Positions 22,984 through 35,087 of a DNA stretch of 64,000 bases are shown here, one piece after another. Every line of letters begins with the position of its first letter. The first letter of the stretch is position 1. The notes beneath the pieces are model-generated. The model made no database searches. It had not been told where the DNA came from and worked only from the letters and a program-made list of their open reading frames with translations. Source of the stretch: Vanessa cardui (Eukaryota > Arthropoda > Insecta > Lepidoptera > Nymphalidae). The stretch spans positions 6,822,501 to 6,886,500 of the forward strand of contig NC_061140.1 of NCBI RefSeq assembly GCF_905220365.1, given 5' to 3'. The position numbers were made by a program, and so were the translations under genes.

Positions 22984-24941
22984 CATATTAACTTAGATTG
23001 GGACCTTCTAGCAAACATAAGTATATAAATAGTAAATACATTACGTACTCGTGTCCGAAAACTTCAAATAAAGCCTAAGTATATTTAAAAATAATTAAGA
23101 CTCTAATTTATATGATTTTTTAGTATTAATTATAAACCAATTGTTAACAGTTTCAGAATTCCATATCTTTCATTCATATAATTAAATATTTTGATTATTC
23201 AAACAAACAATTCCAGTGCCCGACTTTTCTGATAAATGTTTTGAACTCGTTTCAAATACAATAACTGTTCTTTAAAAATGTTTAATAAGCGACATTACAA
23301 AGGCAAGCCTTACACAAAACACGTTTAATGGCGAATACTGTACTATTCATCAAAGACCAATCACAAGGCCAAGGAAACGAACATTGGAAGCACTTAAACG
23401 TCTAAAGGAAAACGCTAAGTGCACGTTGCAAGGGAAATGAAACGTTTGTGAATAACATTATAGAAATACTATCGGATTTTATGTATCAATGAAATAATTA
23501 CATACGATCTCGTTATGTACAGTCGGGGTAAGAAAAGGTTCGTCACCTTAAGATCTATTTTCGTGTGCTCAGAATGAACGATAATCTACTTTACCGATTG
23601 AAAATGACATATTGCGTCGCAATGATTTGATGATTAATTTCAAAAGGTACTAAGAGTATAAGACTTGATAAAGGAATTAATTTAAAAACTGACGAAGGTT
23701 TTCTTATTCTGACTGTACATATCTCGGTTTATATAAATCCAATAATATACACTAATCTATCTGATGTTTGTGATAAAACGATTATATATCATTATTTTTG
23801 TATAAAAAGGTAAATTTTGGTAAGACATTATTAATATATAAGCCTCTTATTTAGCTGATATTGTACAGTCATATTACTTTAGTTTATGAATTCAAGATTC
23901 AATGGATTATGTAACATGTTGTATTCAACATAAAATGTTTTGTAATATATTAACGCAGTCGAAAAGGGTATTATCGTCTTCATAAGTTCTAAATACCGTA
24001 ACAAATGTACAGAATGTTTGTTTGTAAGATTTGTATATCCTTTAAATGTAGACAGAGACAAAAAACATAACAAACAATCTAAACTAAACTCAGCTGAGAT
24101 AATCTTTTGAAAAAACTAAAAAAAAATATTTGATTGTGACACCACTATAATCCATATAAAAAAAACATATTTATTTTTAACGTCTGATGTAGATAAATCT
24201 TTTACACTGCGAAATTCGCACCAATGTATAAAGAAATGAACGCGTGATAAAAGTGTTGCACTATATAATAATTATTGTAATTAAATAAACATCCAGGTAC
24301 AGAGTAATTATAAACAGATAATACATGCAGATAATTTTTTTTCAATAAGTTCAGAATTTCAATATCTCGCAATCCCTTGAGACCGCATAAATATACCAGC
24401 AACTTGTGCAATAGTCGATAAACATGATATAGAATACGATACAGAATGTTTATAGGCTCTCGTAAATTTCTTTAGTTAGAACTTTTCTCTTACTTCGATT
24501 TCTTTATTCTGTATAAAATATTCATTGAAACGTAGAACATAATATATTTTCCTATATGTAAGAGGCATTGTATTATACATATATAAAACACATACATATG
24601 TATATAAAGATAAATAACTTTAACTGTGACATTTTATATGTCGTATTCAATAAAATTTTTACATATGTATAATTAACAATTTCCTGACATTTCCAATTTA
24701 TATGGACCTTTAAATAATTAAAATTTCAAATACGTATAATAATACTTCACACTTCAAAAAGAGCGGAAACGGCCAAATGATCGAATCTTAATCAAAGATT
24801 GAAGGATCCAATCGGGGGAACAACGATGGATTTCCACTTATATATTAGTCATCTCGTGCTCGGTCGCGAAGCAAAACATTGTGAGAAAACCTACAAATAA
24901 AATTTTCTTCTTCTTAATAAATACTACTACTACTACTACTT

Positions 24942-25232
24942 TTTTATGGTATAGGTTGTCGGACGAGCATATAGGCCACCTGATGGTAAGTGGTCACCAT
25001 CATCATAGATAATGACGCTGTAAGAAATGTTAACTATTCCTTCCATCGTCAAAGTACCACCAACCTTGGGAACTAAGATGTTATGTCCCTTGTGCCTGTT
25101 ACACTCACTCACCCTTCAAACCGGAACACAACAATACTGAGTACTGTTGTGTGGCGGCAAAATAACTGATGAGTGGGTGATACCTACCCAGACGGGCTTG
25201 CACAAAACCCTACCATCAAGTAAAAAAGTACT
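24942..25232 (+). mobile_element. Family C element (in copy 1)
   Basis: A full-length copy from GGTATAGGTTGTCGGACGAG to CCCTACCATCAAG, preceded by a (TAC)n run. The counterpart in copy 2 is present but truncated, so this insertion predates the duplication. Confidence 0.75.
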
Positions 25233-25245
25233 TACATACTAAAGC

Positions 25246-25284
25246 TGATTATGATAATGACGATGATCATCATTATCATAATCA
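25246..25284. repeat. 39-bp imperfect palindrome
   Basis: Fifteen-base arms TGATTATGATAATGA and their exact complement flank a nine-base centre. It is just before element E in copy 1. Confidence 0.8.
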
Positions 25285-27653
25285 TCATCATTACATTGTA
25301 TAACAAAGTCGCTTACAGCTAGCTATCCCTATGTATGCTTAGATCTTTAAAATTACACAACAGATTTTGATGTGGGTTTTGTTAATAGATAGATAGCAAG
25401 AGAAAGGTTTATATTTATAATACACGCACAATAAAATAGAGAAACACTGATTATTTTAGAGGTTTTAAAGTGATGTCGTAAAATGTAAATGTCTTAAATG
25501 TATTCATTTATAATGCCACACTGTATACATATCATTAAAGGATTGTGTCCCAATTCGATGTGACAGTACTTTAAAAAAAAAAACAAATTTAAAATATCTA
25601 TCCACGTTATAATATAATACTAAATTGTATATGATATATTCCAAGCAGCGATAATTGTGAGTTCACTGAGGCTACAACAAAACAAATCCACTCAGTCTGC
25701 TATCACATTGAGAGTACGTAACGTGCGCGTCAGTGGTCTAGTGGGCACATTTAAAACTAGTAGCAATATTTATTACCAAAGATTTAAGTCATTAAATATA
25801 TACAAATATGAATTTAAAGCTGAATCAAATACACGATCAAAATATTCGTGTCTTATATCAAATAACATGTTTTTGTCCCATTTAATGGAGGAACACTTGG
25901 CCCTTAGAGTAGTCGTGCAAAATCCTTCATTAAAAGTATAAAACCTCACAGTTTTTTGCCCAGAAGACCGTAATTGCGATTCAACGGGAAAGTGCTGAGG
26001 CATTCTTGCCACCATTCCACGCGGTCAAGATTTATACAGTAACTATTTTTAATTCAAATCTAAATAGTTCTTTTCCGTACTGACTAATAGCAATGAGACT
26101 AATTATAGTTTTAAAATTTTATCCAAATTACGACGTTTGTATATACGACGTCGACGTTAGTGGATGATTAGAAAAAAGTTGAAGCAATTGCATTGTCATG
26201 AAATTAGAAACTATACTTACACATGTAAACAATATTGTTAATGTTCAATATTCTTGTATCACCTATTTCACGATCTTTATCATATTAATAACGTTCGCCT
26301 TACCATTGTTGTTATTAAGCTTTTTATATTATATTTTATTTGTTGAATAATTAATTTGTATGGCAACCCCAATGAAATAGTAAAGACAATATGGTTTATA
26401 AAAAATATTTATTACCTGTAAATTCAGTAATATATTATACAGATAATATACGATTTTGTAAAAGCACACTTTGATCTGACTCCTCGAAAATCAACTTACG
26501 CTCTTTACATGAATGATTTAAATTATATAATATTTATCAACATAATAATTATTTACAGTAAGATATTACGGTATTAAAAATTTAATAATTTATCAAAAAT
26601 TAAACCACCTTCAAAATTATAAACAGCTAGTGAAGTAAAAATAAAATATAGATATATATGCAACTACAAATCCGATTTTAATTACTTACACTGTTCCCTA
26701 AGTTGAAGTGTACCTAGCTTAGATTAAAAATGATCATCTCAATATGACTGTTAGGCATGGGCACCGTGGCTGACACCGGCTCCAAATATACCAATAACTA
26801 TAACTACATTATATAATCGTAAATTGACTTTTAAGTAGTTTAATATTTTTCATTTCATTTTACTTAAGCAGGACTCTAAAAAATATATTGAATACGCAAT
26901 TATTTTTATTACTTTTGTGCATGTTCATTTGTTTTAAAATAGTGTTTTGTTTGAAGTCGGTTTTTCTTTTTGTTAAAATTTTTATTTAATAAAAATAGCT
27001 GCTTTGCCAATCCTGAGCGCGTGGAATGATGGTTGCAGTATTTCCTCTTTGAATTGCATTTCCGATTATCTGAGTAAAGAATTAACAAGCTCTCCCGTCA
27101 TCGATGTAAAGGCAATAACAAGTTTTTATACTTTCAACGATGATTTAATATTGCTTATGGCTAATTTTGTATATGTTGCATAGAACTTTTATGTTAAATA
27201 ATGTATGTTTATGCTCATATCTACATGTATGTGGCAAAATAATTCGGTTTTTATTGATTCATATATTTATTATTGTTATAAAATATATTGCTTACTACCC
27301 GCGACCTCGTACGCGTCAGAATTTAACAAAAAAATATTATTGTAGCCTAAGTTACTTCTTATTATATCAGTTATCAGCCAGTAAAAGTCCCGTCAAAATC
27401 GGTCCAACCGTTCCAGAGATTTCCAAAAATTGTAAAAAATGTTATATTGGTATACGTACCGTGAATACATACATATTCATTGAATAAAAAAGGGCTATTT
27501 TAATATTACACACACTCCAATTTTATTATATGTATAGATAAAATTTAAAGAGTAGAAAAATGATTTACAGTCACAAATCAAAAATTAAAATATTAGAATA
27601 ATGGTTCGATCAGCCTTCAAATTTTAACTTTTTAATCATATAATGATTTCATT

Positions 27654-27955
27654 ATAAAGACGAGGCCCGAGATGGCCCAGTGGTTAGAACGCGTGCATAT
27701 TAATCGATGATTTCGGGTTTTAAACCCAGGCAAGCACCACTATTAATATATATGTGCTTAATTTGTTTTTATAATTAATCTCGTGCTCGGCGGCGAAGGA
27801 AAACATCGCGAGGAAACCTGCATGTGTCTAATTTCATCGAAATCCACCCTCATTGGAACAGCGTGGTTGAATATGTTCCAAACCCGCTCCTTAATGGGAG
27901 AGGAGGCCTTATCCCAACAGTGGGAAATTTACAGGCTGTTACTTTACTTTTTTTT
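27654..27955 (+). mobile_element. tRNA-derived SINE, family A (copy 2 only)
   Basis: It is of the CTTTACTTT-ended subfamily, flanked by AATGATTTCATT at 27642-27653 and 27956-27967. The equivalent region of copy 1 near 21180 has no SINE. Confidence 0.88.
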
Positions 27956-28384
27956 AATGATTTCATTTACTAAACAAGTACATGTATATTTATAAAAAAA
28001 ATTGAAGCAGAAATGACTTTTACATAGTTTCAATCGAACAGCACCAAAAATAGAAATTTATAAAACATTCAATCCGTTTAGTTCCTCGCAACACCTCACA
28101 CACCGCGTATCCCGAGTTACAAATAAATCGCACATTCGTCAATAACAAGCAAAAATAGAATTTTAAATCATTTTCCCGTCTATTGCACATTTTTCTGGAA
28201 TGCTCTCGGCGACACGAGGGAATTCCTATTCCGATACGAATATACACATTTGGGTACACATGCGTTGATACGAGTAAATATAGCTAAAAATTCAAAAGAT
28301 ATATTGTTGAATTTTGCCAAAAATTTGTGCTACACCATTACCTTCGTATTTGGCATCCTTCACCACTTCTTACTGCTTTATTAT

Positions 28385-28575
28385 TAATCTATAATAATAT
28401 TAAAAATGTGAAAGTAACTCTGTCTGTATGTCGCTCTTTCAAGATCAAACCACTGAACCGAATTTCGTGAAATTTGGTATGAAGCATACATCAACTCCAA
28501 GAAACGACATATACTTTGCCTAACCCATGCCAACCAACAGCCTAAAAGACCAGCGAAGTCGCGGGTGACTACTTG
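28385..28575 (+). repeat. Dispersed repeat element F (in copy 2)
   Basis: The counterpart of 22185-22403, ending CCAGCGAAGTCGCGGGTGAC. It lacks the telomere-like run. Confidence 0.55.
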
Positions 28576-30851
28576 TAAAATATACACCTAAATATTTATA
28601 GTGACGTTCCGAAGATCGCCCTATCATCGCATATCATCTTACCCGATTCGTAAGGGTGCTTCGTTGATTTAGTGACTAATTTATATGAGATAAGGATATC
28701 GAGTTCAAACCGGATTAAAACAATAAAAGCTGTTTTTCTGCGAAATAGGAAGAAAAATGAGAGAAAAACCAAAGTTTGCGCCACTAACTAACAACTGTGC
28801 GTCTCTCGGAAAGCTTGGGAATTCCACGTTCCTTTTTCTTAATAAAGATCAAACGGAACAATTACGTATCAGTCTTATCTATACAGCATTTTAAAGCATA
28901 TTATGCTCAGCATATCAGCATATTAACTTAGATTGGGACCTTCAAGCAAACATAAGTATATAAATAGTAAATACATTACCTACTCGTGTCCGAAAACTTC
29001 AAATAAAACGTAAGTACATATATATATAGACTCTAATTTATATGATTTTTTAATATTAATTATAAACCAATTGTTAACAGTTTCAGCATTCCATATAATT
29101 AAATATTTTGATTATTCAAACAAACAATTCCAGTGCCGGACTTTTCTGATCAATGTTTTGAACTCGTTTCAAATACAATAACTGTTCTTTAAAAATGTTT
29201 AATAAGCAACATTACAAAGGCAAGCCTTACACAAAACACGTTTAATGGCGAATACTGTACTATTCATCAAAGACCAATCACAAGGCCAAGAAAACGAACA
29301 TTGGAAGCACTTAAACGTCTAAAGGAAAACGCTAAGTGCACGTTGCAAGGGAAATGAAACCATTATAATGAATACCATTATAGAAATACTATCGGATTTT
29401 ATGTATCAATGAAATAATTACATACGATCTCGTTATATACAGTCGGAGTAAGAAAAGGTTCGTCACCTTAAGATCTATTTTCGTGTGCTCAGAATGAACG
29501 ATAATCTACTTTACCAACTGAAAATGACATACTGCGTCGCGGTGATTTGATGTTTAGATTCAAAAGGTACTAAGAGTATAAGACTTTATAAAGGAATTAA
29601 TTTAAAAACTGACGAAGGTTTTCTTATTCTGACTGTACATATCTCGGTTTATATAAATCCAATAATATACACTAACCTATCTGATGTATTTGTAATAAAA
29701 CGATCAGATATCATTATTTTTGTATAAAAAGGTAAATTTAAGTAAAACATTAATGCCTCTTATTTAGTTGATACTAAGAACTAGAAACTATATAAAAGCC
29801 ATTTCTGCTTAATTTTTTTTATAAATATACATTATTGTTTATATGAGAATTATTAACTTTTAACTAAAGTAAAGTTTATCGATTCAAAATTCAATGGACT
29901 ATGTAACATGTTGTATACAACTTTAGATATTGTGTAATATATAAACGCAGTCGAAAAGGATATTATCGTCTTCATAAGTTCTAAATACCATAACAAATGT
30001 ACAGAATGTTTGTTTGTAAGATTTGTGTAACACTATAATCCATATAAAAAAAAAACATATTTATTTTAAGCGTCTTGTGTAGATAAATCTTTTACACTGC
30101 GAAATTCGAACCAATGTATAAAGAAATGAACGCTTGATAAAACTCGAGAGACTGTTGCACTGTATAATAATTATTGTAATTAAAGAATAATCCAGGTACA
30201 GAGTAATTATAAACAGATAATACATACAGATAATTTTTACTCAATAAGTTCAGAATTTCAATATCTCGCAATCCCTTGAGACCGCATAAATATAATACCA
30301 GCAAGTTGTGCAATAGTCGATAAACATGATATAGAATACGATACAGAATGTTTATAGGCTCTCGTAAATTTCTTTAGTTAGAACTTTTCTCTTACTTCAA
30401 TTTCTTTATTCTGTATAAAATGTTCATTGAAACGTATAACATAATATATTTTCCTATACGTAACAGGTATTGTATAATACGTATATAAAAACCGTAGATA
30501 TGTATAAAGATAAATAAGTTTCTTTAATTTTGACATATTATATTATATGTCGTATTCAATAAAATTTTATTATACAAATCCCATATAAGTATAATTAACA
30601 ATTTCCTGACATTTCCAATTTATATGGACCTTTAAATGATTAAAATTTCAAATACGTAATAATACTTCACACTTCAAAAAGAGCGGAAACGGCCAAATGA
30701 TCGAATCTTAATCAAAGATTGAAGGATCCAATCGAGGGAACAACGATGGATTTCCACTTATATATTATTCATCTCGTGCTCGGTCGCGAAGCAAAACATC
30801 GTGAGAAAACCTACAAATAAAATTTTCTTCTTCTTCATAAATACTACTACT

Positions 30852-30996
30852 ACTACTACTTTTTTATGGTATATGTTGGCGGACGAGCATATAGGCTACC
30901 TGATGGTAAGTGGTCACCATCATCAATGACGCTGTAAGAAATGTTAACTATTCCTTCCATCGTCAATGTACCACCAACCTTGGGAACTAAGATGTT
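30852..30996 (+). mobile_element. Family C element, truncated (in copy 2)
   Basis: It matches the 24942 copy up to GGGAACTAAGATGTT, then joins directly to element E. The missing part corresponds to about 240 bases present in copy 1. Confidence 0.7.
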
Positions 30997-31004
30997 GATT
31001 CTAT

Positions 31005-31356
31005 CTGTCCCTGTGTATGCTTAGATCTTTAAAATTACACAACGGATTTTGATGCGGGTTTTATTAAAAGATAAATTGATTCAAGAGGAAGGTTTATATG
31101 CATAAACCACGCACAATATAGTACACTGATTATTTTAGAGGTTTTAAAGTGATGTCGTACGTAACACATTTTTGCGCTTTAATTGCAAACGCTTACTGAA
31201 CCATTCGAAATAGATGGAAAGAATGTAGCATAGTATTGTCCACTTTAAAAAGGTCTTCCTAAAAGTCCGTCTATCTCTTAGGAATAAGCAACAGTAACAT
31301 TGTTTCATCCTCTATCAGCACTTCACCCGTGCGAATCCGGGGCGGGTCGCTAGTTT
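31005..31356 (+). mobile_element. Dispersed repeat element E, 3' complete
   Basis: It runs from CTATCTGTCCCTGTGTATGC to the terminal block GTGCGAATCCGGGGCGGGTCGCTAGT. The 25297-25490 copy stops abruptly within it at the duplication junction. Confidence 0.65.
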
Positions 31357-31441
31357 ACCAATAGATGGAACGATATGATTATTCATGTATCATGTTATAC
31401 AATAAATCACCTTTTAAGATGAGAGTAATTCAATTACTTAC

Positions 31442-31518
31442 CAATTAAACTAGCATCCTGAGCCGTCGTCAGTTGCAGAATGCCATTAGTAAAGGTTAAT
31501 CTTAGATTCGATTCTGAA
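31442..31518 (-). CDS. Gene A, upstream coding exon
   Basis: The acceptor GTATTAAGCCAG precedes one base of a split codon, then 25 open codons (SESNLRLTFTNGILQLTTAQ, then DASLI) and a consensus donor G|GTAAGT. It ends in phase 1, exactly what the 33-nt exon at 18142 needs (ATT G+TT). The intron to that exon is about 13.3 kb and contains the tandem duplication. Exons further upstream (above 31.5 kb) must exist because the exon begins mid-codon; I could not find them with confidence. Confidence 0.5.
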
Positions 31519-31674
31519 CTGGCTTAATACACTGATGCGTTGGTTGATCACGTATCGCTTTGACGTTTCAGCGATCAATTATATTTAATACCACGCAGCC
31601 TTATGCACATAATAAACATAATATTTAGAGACTATTGCTTGAGATTAAACGCCGAATTGTATTTCGATATATAT

Positions 31675-31742
31675 ATAAGAATAATCAATCTGTAATTTGA
31701 ATTTCAAAAGCGAAATAAATATTACAGATTGATTATTTTTAT
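31675..31742. repeat. Hairpin, 22-bp arms
   Basis: ATAAGAATAATCAATCTGTAAT and its inverted copy (one mismatch) are separated by 24 bases. It may be a miniature element or a fold-back. Confidence 0.75.
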
Positions 31743-32038
31743 ATAATTTATACAAGGTTCTTGAGAACGCTTTAAGAACATAAATTAGTGACAAACTTTT
31801 AACAATTTTCTTTGAGTATATAATCTTTCACCTCGTATTTATTACTTTCTGAAGTACATAGAAGAAATTATAGTGCAGTATGTGTAAAAACAATTCATAT
31901 ACATATAGTGTCTCCAATCGAAAAATTAAAAGACTATTCACAAGACATAATGACTGCAACTTTTTATGGTATGTTATTAAGCGGGTAGTTATTTTACTTA
32001 ATATAATAAATACGGAAGTAACATTGTTATGTTTTCAG

Positions 32039-32152
32039 GCCTTAAATTCACGTTATCTGTGCTACATAACATCTGAAAACGCATGCAAAATCAAGGAAAC
32101 AGTAATAATTATAAAGAACATATTACGGGATTCATGGCGATTATTTAAGTAG
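32039..32152 (+). other. Acceptor-like site followed by 37 open codons
   Basis: TTGTTATGTTTTCAG precedes an open frame (ALNSRYLCYITSENACKIKE, ending ILRDSWRLFK and TAG). It is immediately followed by the GC-rich hairpin island at 32184. It could be a terminal exon of an unseen plus-strand gene or part of an unidentified repeat. No upstream exon was found. Confidence 0.25.
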
Positions 32153-32183
32153 ATATTCAAAAAGACATACTGGGCATACTGAT

Positions 32184-32275
32184 CTGGGGGCACGGCAGCC
32201 CCAGCCAAGTCTCGAGTAAAACGGGCACGGCCGTACCATCTTTTCTCGAAGCGATTCGCGGTTGTTTCGACAACC
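32184..32275 (+). other. GC-rich island with four stacked hairpins
   Basis: In 92 bases of otherwise AT-rich DNA there are stems CTGGGG/CCCCAG (32184-32204), ACGG/CCGT (32221-32234), CGAA/TTCG with a GCGA loop (32247-32258), and GGTTGT/ACAACC with a TTCG loop (32260-32275). GNRA and UUCG loops both appear on the plus strand, as expected of a structured RNA read in that direction. It is not a tRNA, snRNA, SRP or 7SK RNA that I recognise. It may be a dispersed repeat. Confidence 0.45.
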
Positions 32276-32611
32276 CCATATCTTCAACGTGGACAAAGCT
32301 AGGAGTTTAGGTTTTCGGTGAATTAGTTTAGACTAAAATATTTGCAAATTATACAGTATGTAATAAATATAAAGCTGTATGATATGTTATATTTGTATAA
32401 TGTAGTAATATATTACCGCTACTTTTAAAAATATTTGTACACAAAAAGCTCATTTTAGATTGTACATTTTGTAAACTTAGTCATTTTATTCGATGTACAA
32501 AAAAGTAATTTATTGTTATTAATCGTTTTACATCGCTCTGCCAAGCGTGTATCGTTAGTCACTTACGAAGTGATCATTACTCTAATTTTAACTTTTCATA
32601 ACCAAAAATAT

Positions 32612-32790
32612 AAATATTCTTTACTCAAGTAGGTTCATAAAAACTTTCATCCATCTTCTTTCAGTATTGAAATGACTGTAAATTTACCAGCATTTCAGAA
32701 GTAGACCGGCAAGAAACTTGTAGTTACGTTTTTCCATAATTTTAATTACAGATTATATCAAGTAATTACAATTATTTTATTACAAATACA
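32612..32790 (-). mobile_element. Degenerate LINE 3' tail (family D)
   Basis: CTTTACTCAAGTAGG and GTAGACCGGCAAGAAAC match the family D tails at 43356 and 63826 with many changes. The sense strand of the element is minus. Confidence 0.5.
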
Positions 32791-33451
32791 TAATGCCTAG
32801 AATTCAATAAATACTAAATCCACGATCAATTATTTCAATATAACTTGACTAATACACGCCTTATTTATCAATGTCTTATTGTTTTTAATCTTGACATAAG
32901 CTGTACATTTTTTAACTCAATATTCATAGTTAACACCTGACAACTATTTTCGCATTAAAATTAAAGTGAACTTATTTTTGAAGCGTTTATAAATGGCGAA
33001 TTAGCTTACTACTGAGAAATAATGGACCAATGATCATTCGTCATTGACAGCCGTCGACCAATGACAATTTTGAAGTACTGAAAATTAGTAGGTATTAATG
33101 CATGAGGAGTCAAATATGCACTTTATTAATTAAGTCAAGTTATTTATACAACAATGCCTTAGATCGATATGCTATTATGCTTCTGAGAACGAGAAATTTA
33201 TAGAGCCTAACTAGCCAACATCACTTAATCTCTTCAAAGGAGGCTCAGTAAAGTGGGTCATTGCACGCCTCGCCTCGCTAACTAATTACACAGCCACCTT
33301 CGGGATTAACCGCTACCGATTCGATTATATCCTTATATTGTGGAAGTGCAATAGAATCTTATTTGCCTCAACTAGACGGCTTATATCGCGCCCGTCATTT
33401 ACAAAGTTAAGTTAGTTGAAAGCTTTATTGGTTTTGTTTTAAGAGAATTTA
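32791..33451. other. AT-rich stretch, no gene seen
   Basis: A modest GC rise at 33270-33400 has no open frame with splice sites. Confidence 0.45.
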
Positions 33452-33463
33452 AACTACAAAGTA

Positions 33464-33769
33464 AAGTAAAGTAACAGCCTGTAAATTTCCCACTGCTGAG
33501 ATAAGGCCTCCTCTTCCATTAAGGAGAGGGTTTCGGACATATTCCACCACGCTGTTCCAATGCGGGTTGTGGTATGCACATGTGGCAGAATTTCGATGAA
33601 ATTAAACACATACAGGTTTCCTCACGATGTTTTTCTTCACCGCCGAGCACGAGATGAATTATAAACACAAATTAAGCACATATGTATAGCGGTGCTTGCC
33701 TGGGTTTGAACTCGCAATCATCGGTTAAGATGCACGCGTTCTAACCACTGGGCCATCTCAGCTCAAACT
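33464..33769 (-). mobile_element. tRNA-derived SINE, family A
   Basis: An inverted full-length copy of the CTTTACT subfamily, flanked by the 12-base repeat AACTACAAAGTA (33452-33463 and 33770-33781). Confidence 0.9.
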
Positions 33770-33947
33770 AACTACAAAGTATTTTTATTAAAATTGATTC
33801 ATTGAAACAAAAGATATATTTCATCACATTTTATTTCGAAGAATTCCTTGATTATTCTGCGAAGTTCTGTAAAATTACGAAGTATCGAAAGGGACGCAAT
33901 AAATCAAAAATACCAATGAGTGTTCAACTAAGATTAATAAGGATTAA

Positions 33948-33962
33948 GGGGGGGGGGGGGGG
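33948..33962. repeat. G15 homopolymer
   Basis: Fifteen consecutive G on the plus strand. Unusual in such AT-rich DNA and prone to length error or polymorphism. Confidence 0.9.
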
Positions 33963-34610
33963 TTCGTTCATTATTTAATTGTAAGGAGGTTTGAGGTAAG
34001 GAGAATTGGTTGACACCAAATAACAATTCAAAAACCCGCCAAAATGAAACTAGCATACGTAAAGTGTGCGTATTTAATGACAGCCCAGTATACAAATTTC
34101 GACTATTTATGTAGTCCCAAATAATTTTGTAAAAATAACATTTTGGTAATTTCGTTGAAAATTTACCTTAAACACCAGCGTCACCCTAATTTTATTTTAT
34201 TTTGACGGACACTTTTTATTCAAGAGCCGTTTCTCTTTACCTACACACCACAGGGATTTCAAACAAGGTTATGACAAATCAATAATGACAGAAATACAAA
34301 CTAAGCCTCCGCTACACATCGCTTGTAAGTCCGTAAATAATATTTCGAATTAAAACATTAAATTGCTGCTGAAATTTAATTGAAAGAATGTATATAATAT
34401 GTATACTAACTAGTAAATTTTGTAATGATATAACTTATTACATTAAATAATTGAAGAAGGCGATTTAACACAAATATTCCTTAGATTAAGAAACATAGCT
34501 TAAAACTTAAAAATATAAATAAAATGTAAATAAAACAAAATTAATAATTAATAAGTAATCGTTCGTATTTGATGTTTCTAATCTTAACCGTTAATATCAA
34601 AATGAAACCG

Positions 34611-34745
34611 TAATCCTGTCGGTTACACTGACTCACGCGCCCTTTAAGCCGGAACACAATAATACTAAATATTGCTGTTTGGATTGGTGGAATATCTGAC
34701 AAGTGAATGGCGCGTACACAGACGGTCTTTCAAAAAGCCCTATCA
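34611..34745 (+). mobile_element. Family C element, 3' fragment
   Basis: GTTACACTGACTCACGCG to AAAAAGCCCTATCAGAAT is a diverged 3' half of family C. Confidence 0.5.
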
Positions 34746-35087
34746 GAATATGTAATCACTAACGTTTAATTATTTCTATTATCTATAATTAATCTATTAA
34801 CAACAGCATTTTTTCCACAATAAAATAACTCATCGAGAAAGAGTACGCAATATAATTAACTAGATATCCAGGCTTCATATGAGTAATAAGGGTCTGCATT
34901 TCCCATGGTTGGCATAATCTTTTCTGACGATTTCCGATTACAGCCGATTTACAAAAATAAGCTTTAAAACTTCTAAAGCTTTAGAAAGCCTCGTGAATCA
35001 CTCTGTGTGTTGGAGAGAACCTTATAAATATAAGGTAGTTTCTGGATTTATGGAGTACAGACGCGACGAGAGAACTTTATTTTATAA

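Larger units (their letters stand above)
18735..25490. repeat. Tandem duplication, copy 1
   Basis: From TTTATAATGCCACACTGTATACATATCAT onward this copy aligns in order with 25495-31158, with few substitutions by eye plus indels. It contains three SINEs absent from copy 2 (18907-19232, 21886-22122, 22752-22983) and a block at about 21205-21515 with no counterpart. Its right edge falls inside a dispersed repeat element E, which is cut off at GTGATGTCGTA where copy 2 begins. The whole array lies in the 13.3-kb intron of gene A between 18142 and 31442. Apart from its repeats it holds no convincing gene. Confidence 0.88.
25495..31158. repeat. Tandem duplication, copy 2
   Basis: This is the direct repeat of 18735-25490. 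It lacks copy 1's three young SINEs and carries its own family A SINE at 27654-27955. It also has an unrelated insertion of about 250 bases near 26740-26990 (starting TTAGGCATGGGCACCGTGG), and a deletion that fuses a truncated family C element to element E near 31000. It retains the complete element E at its right edge, showing that the original right boundary lay inside that repeat. Confidence 0.88.

Noticed and set aside
28020..28259. 79-codon minus frame in duplication copy 2
   Set aside because: The matching region of copy 1 has changes that alter the frame with no sign of coding constraint.
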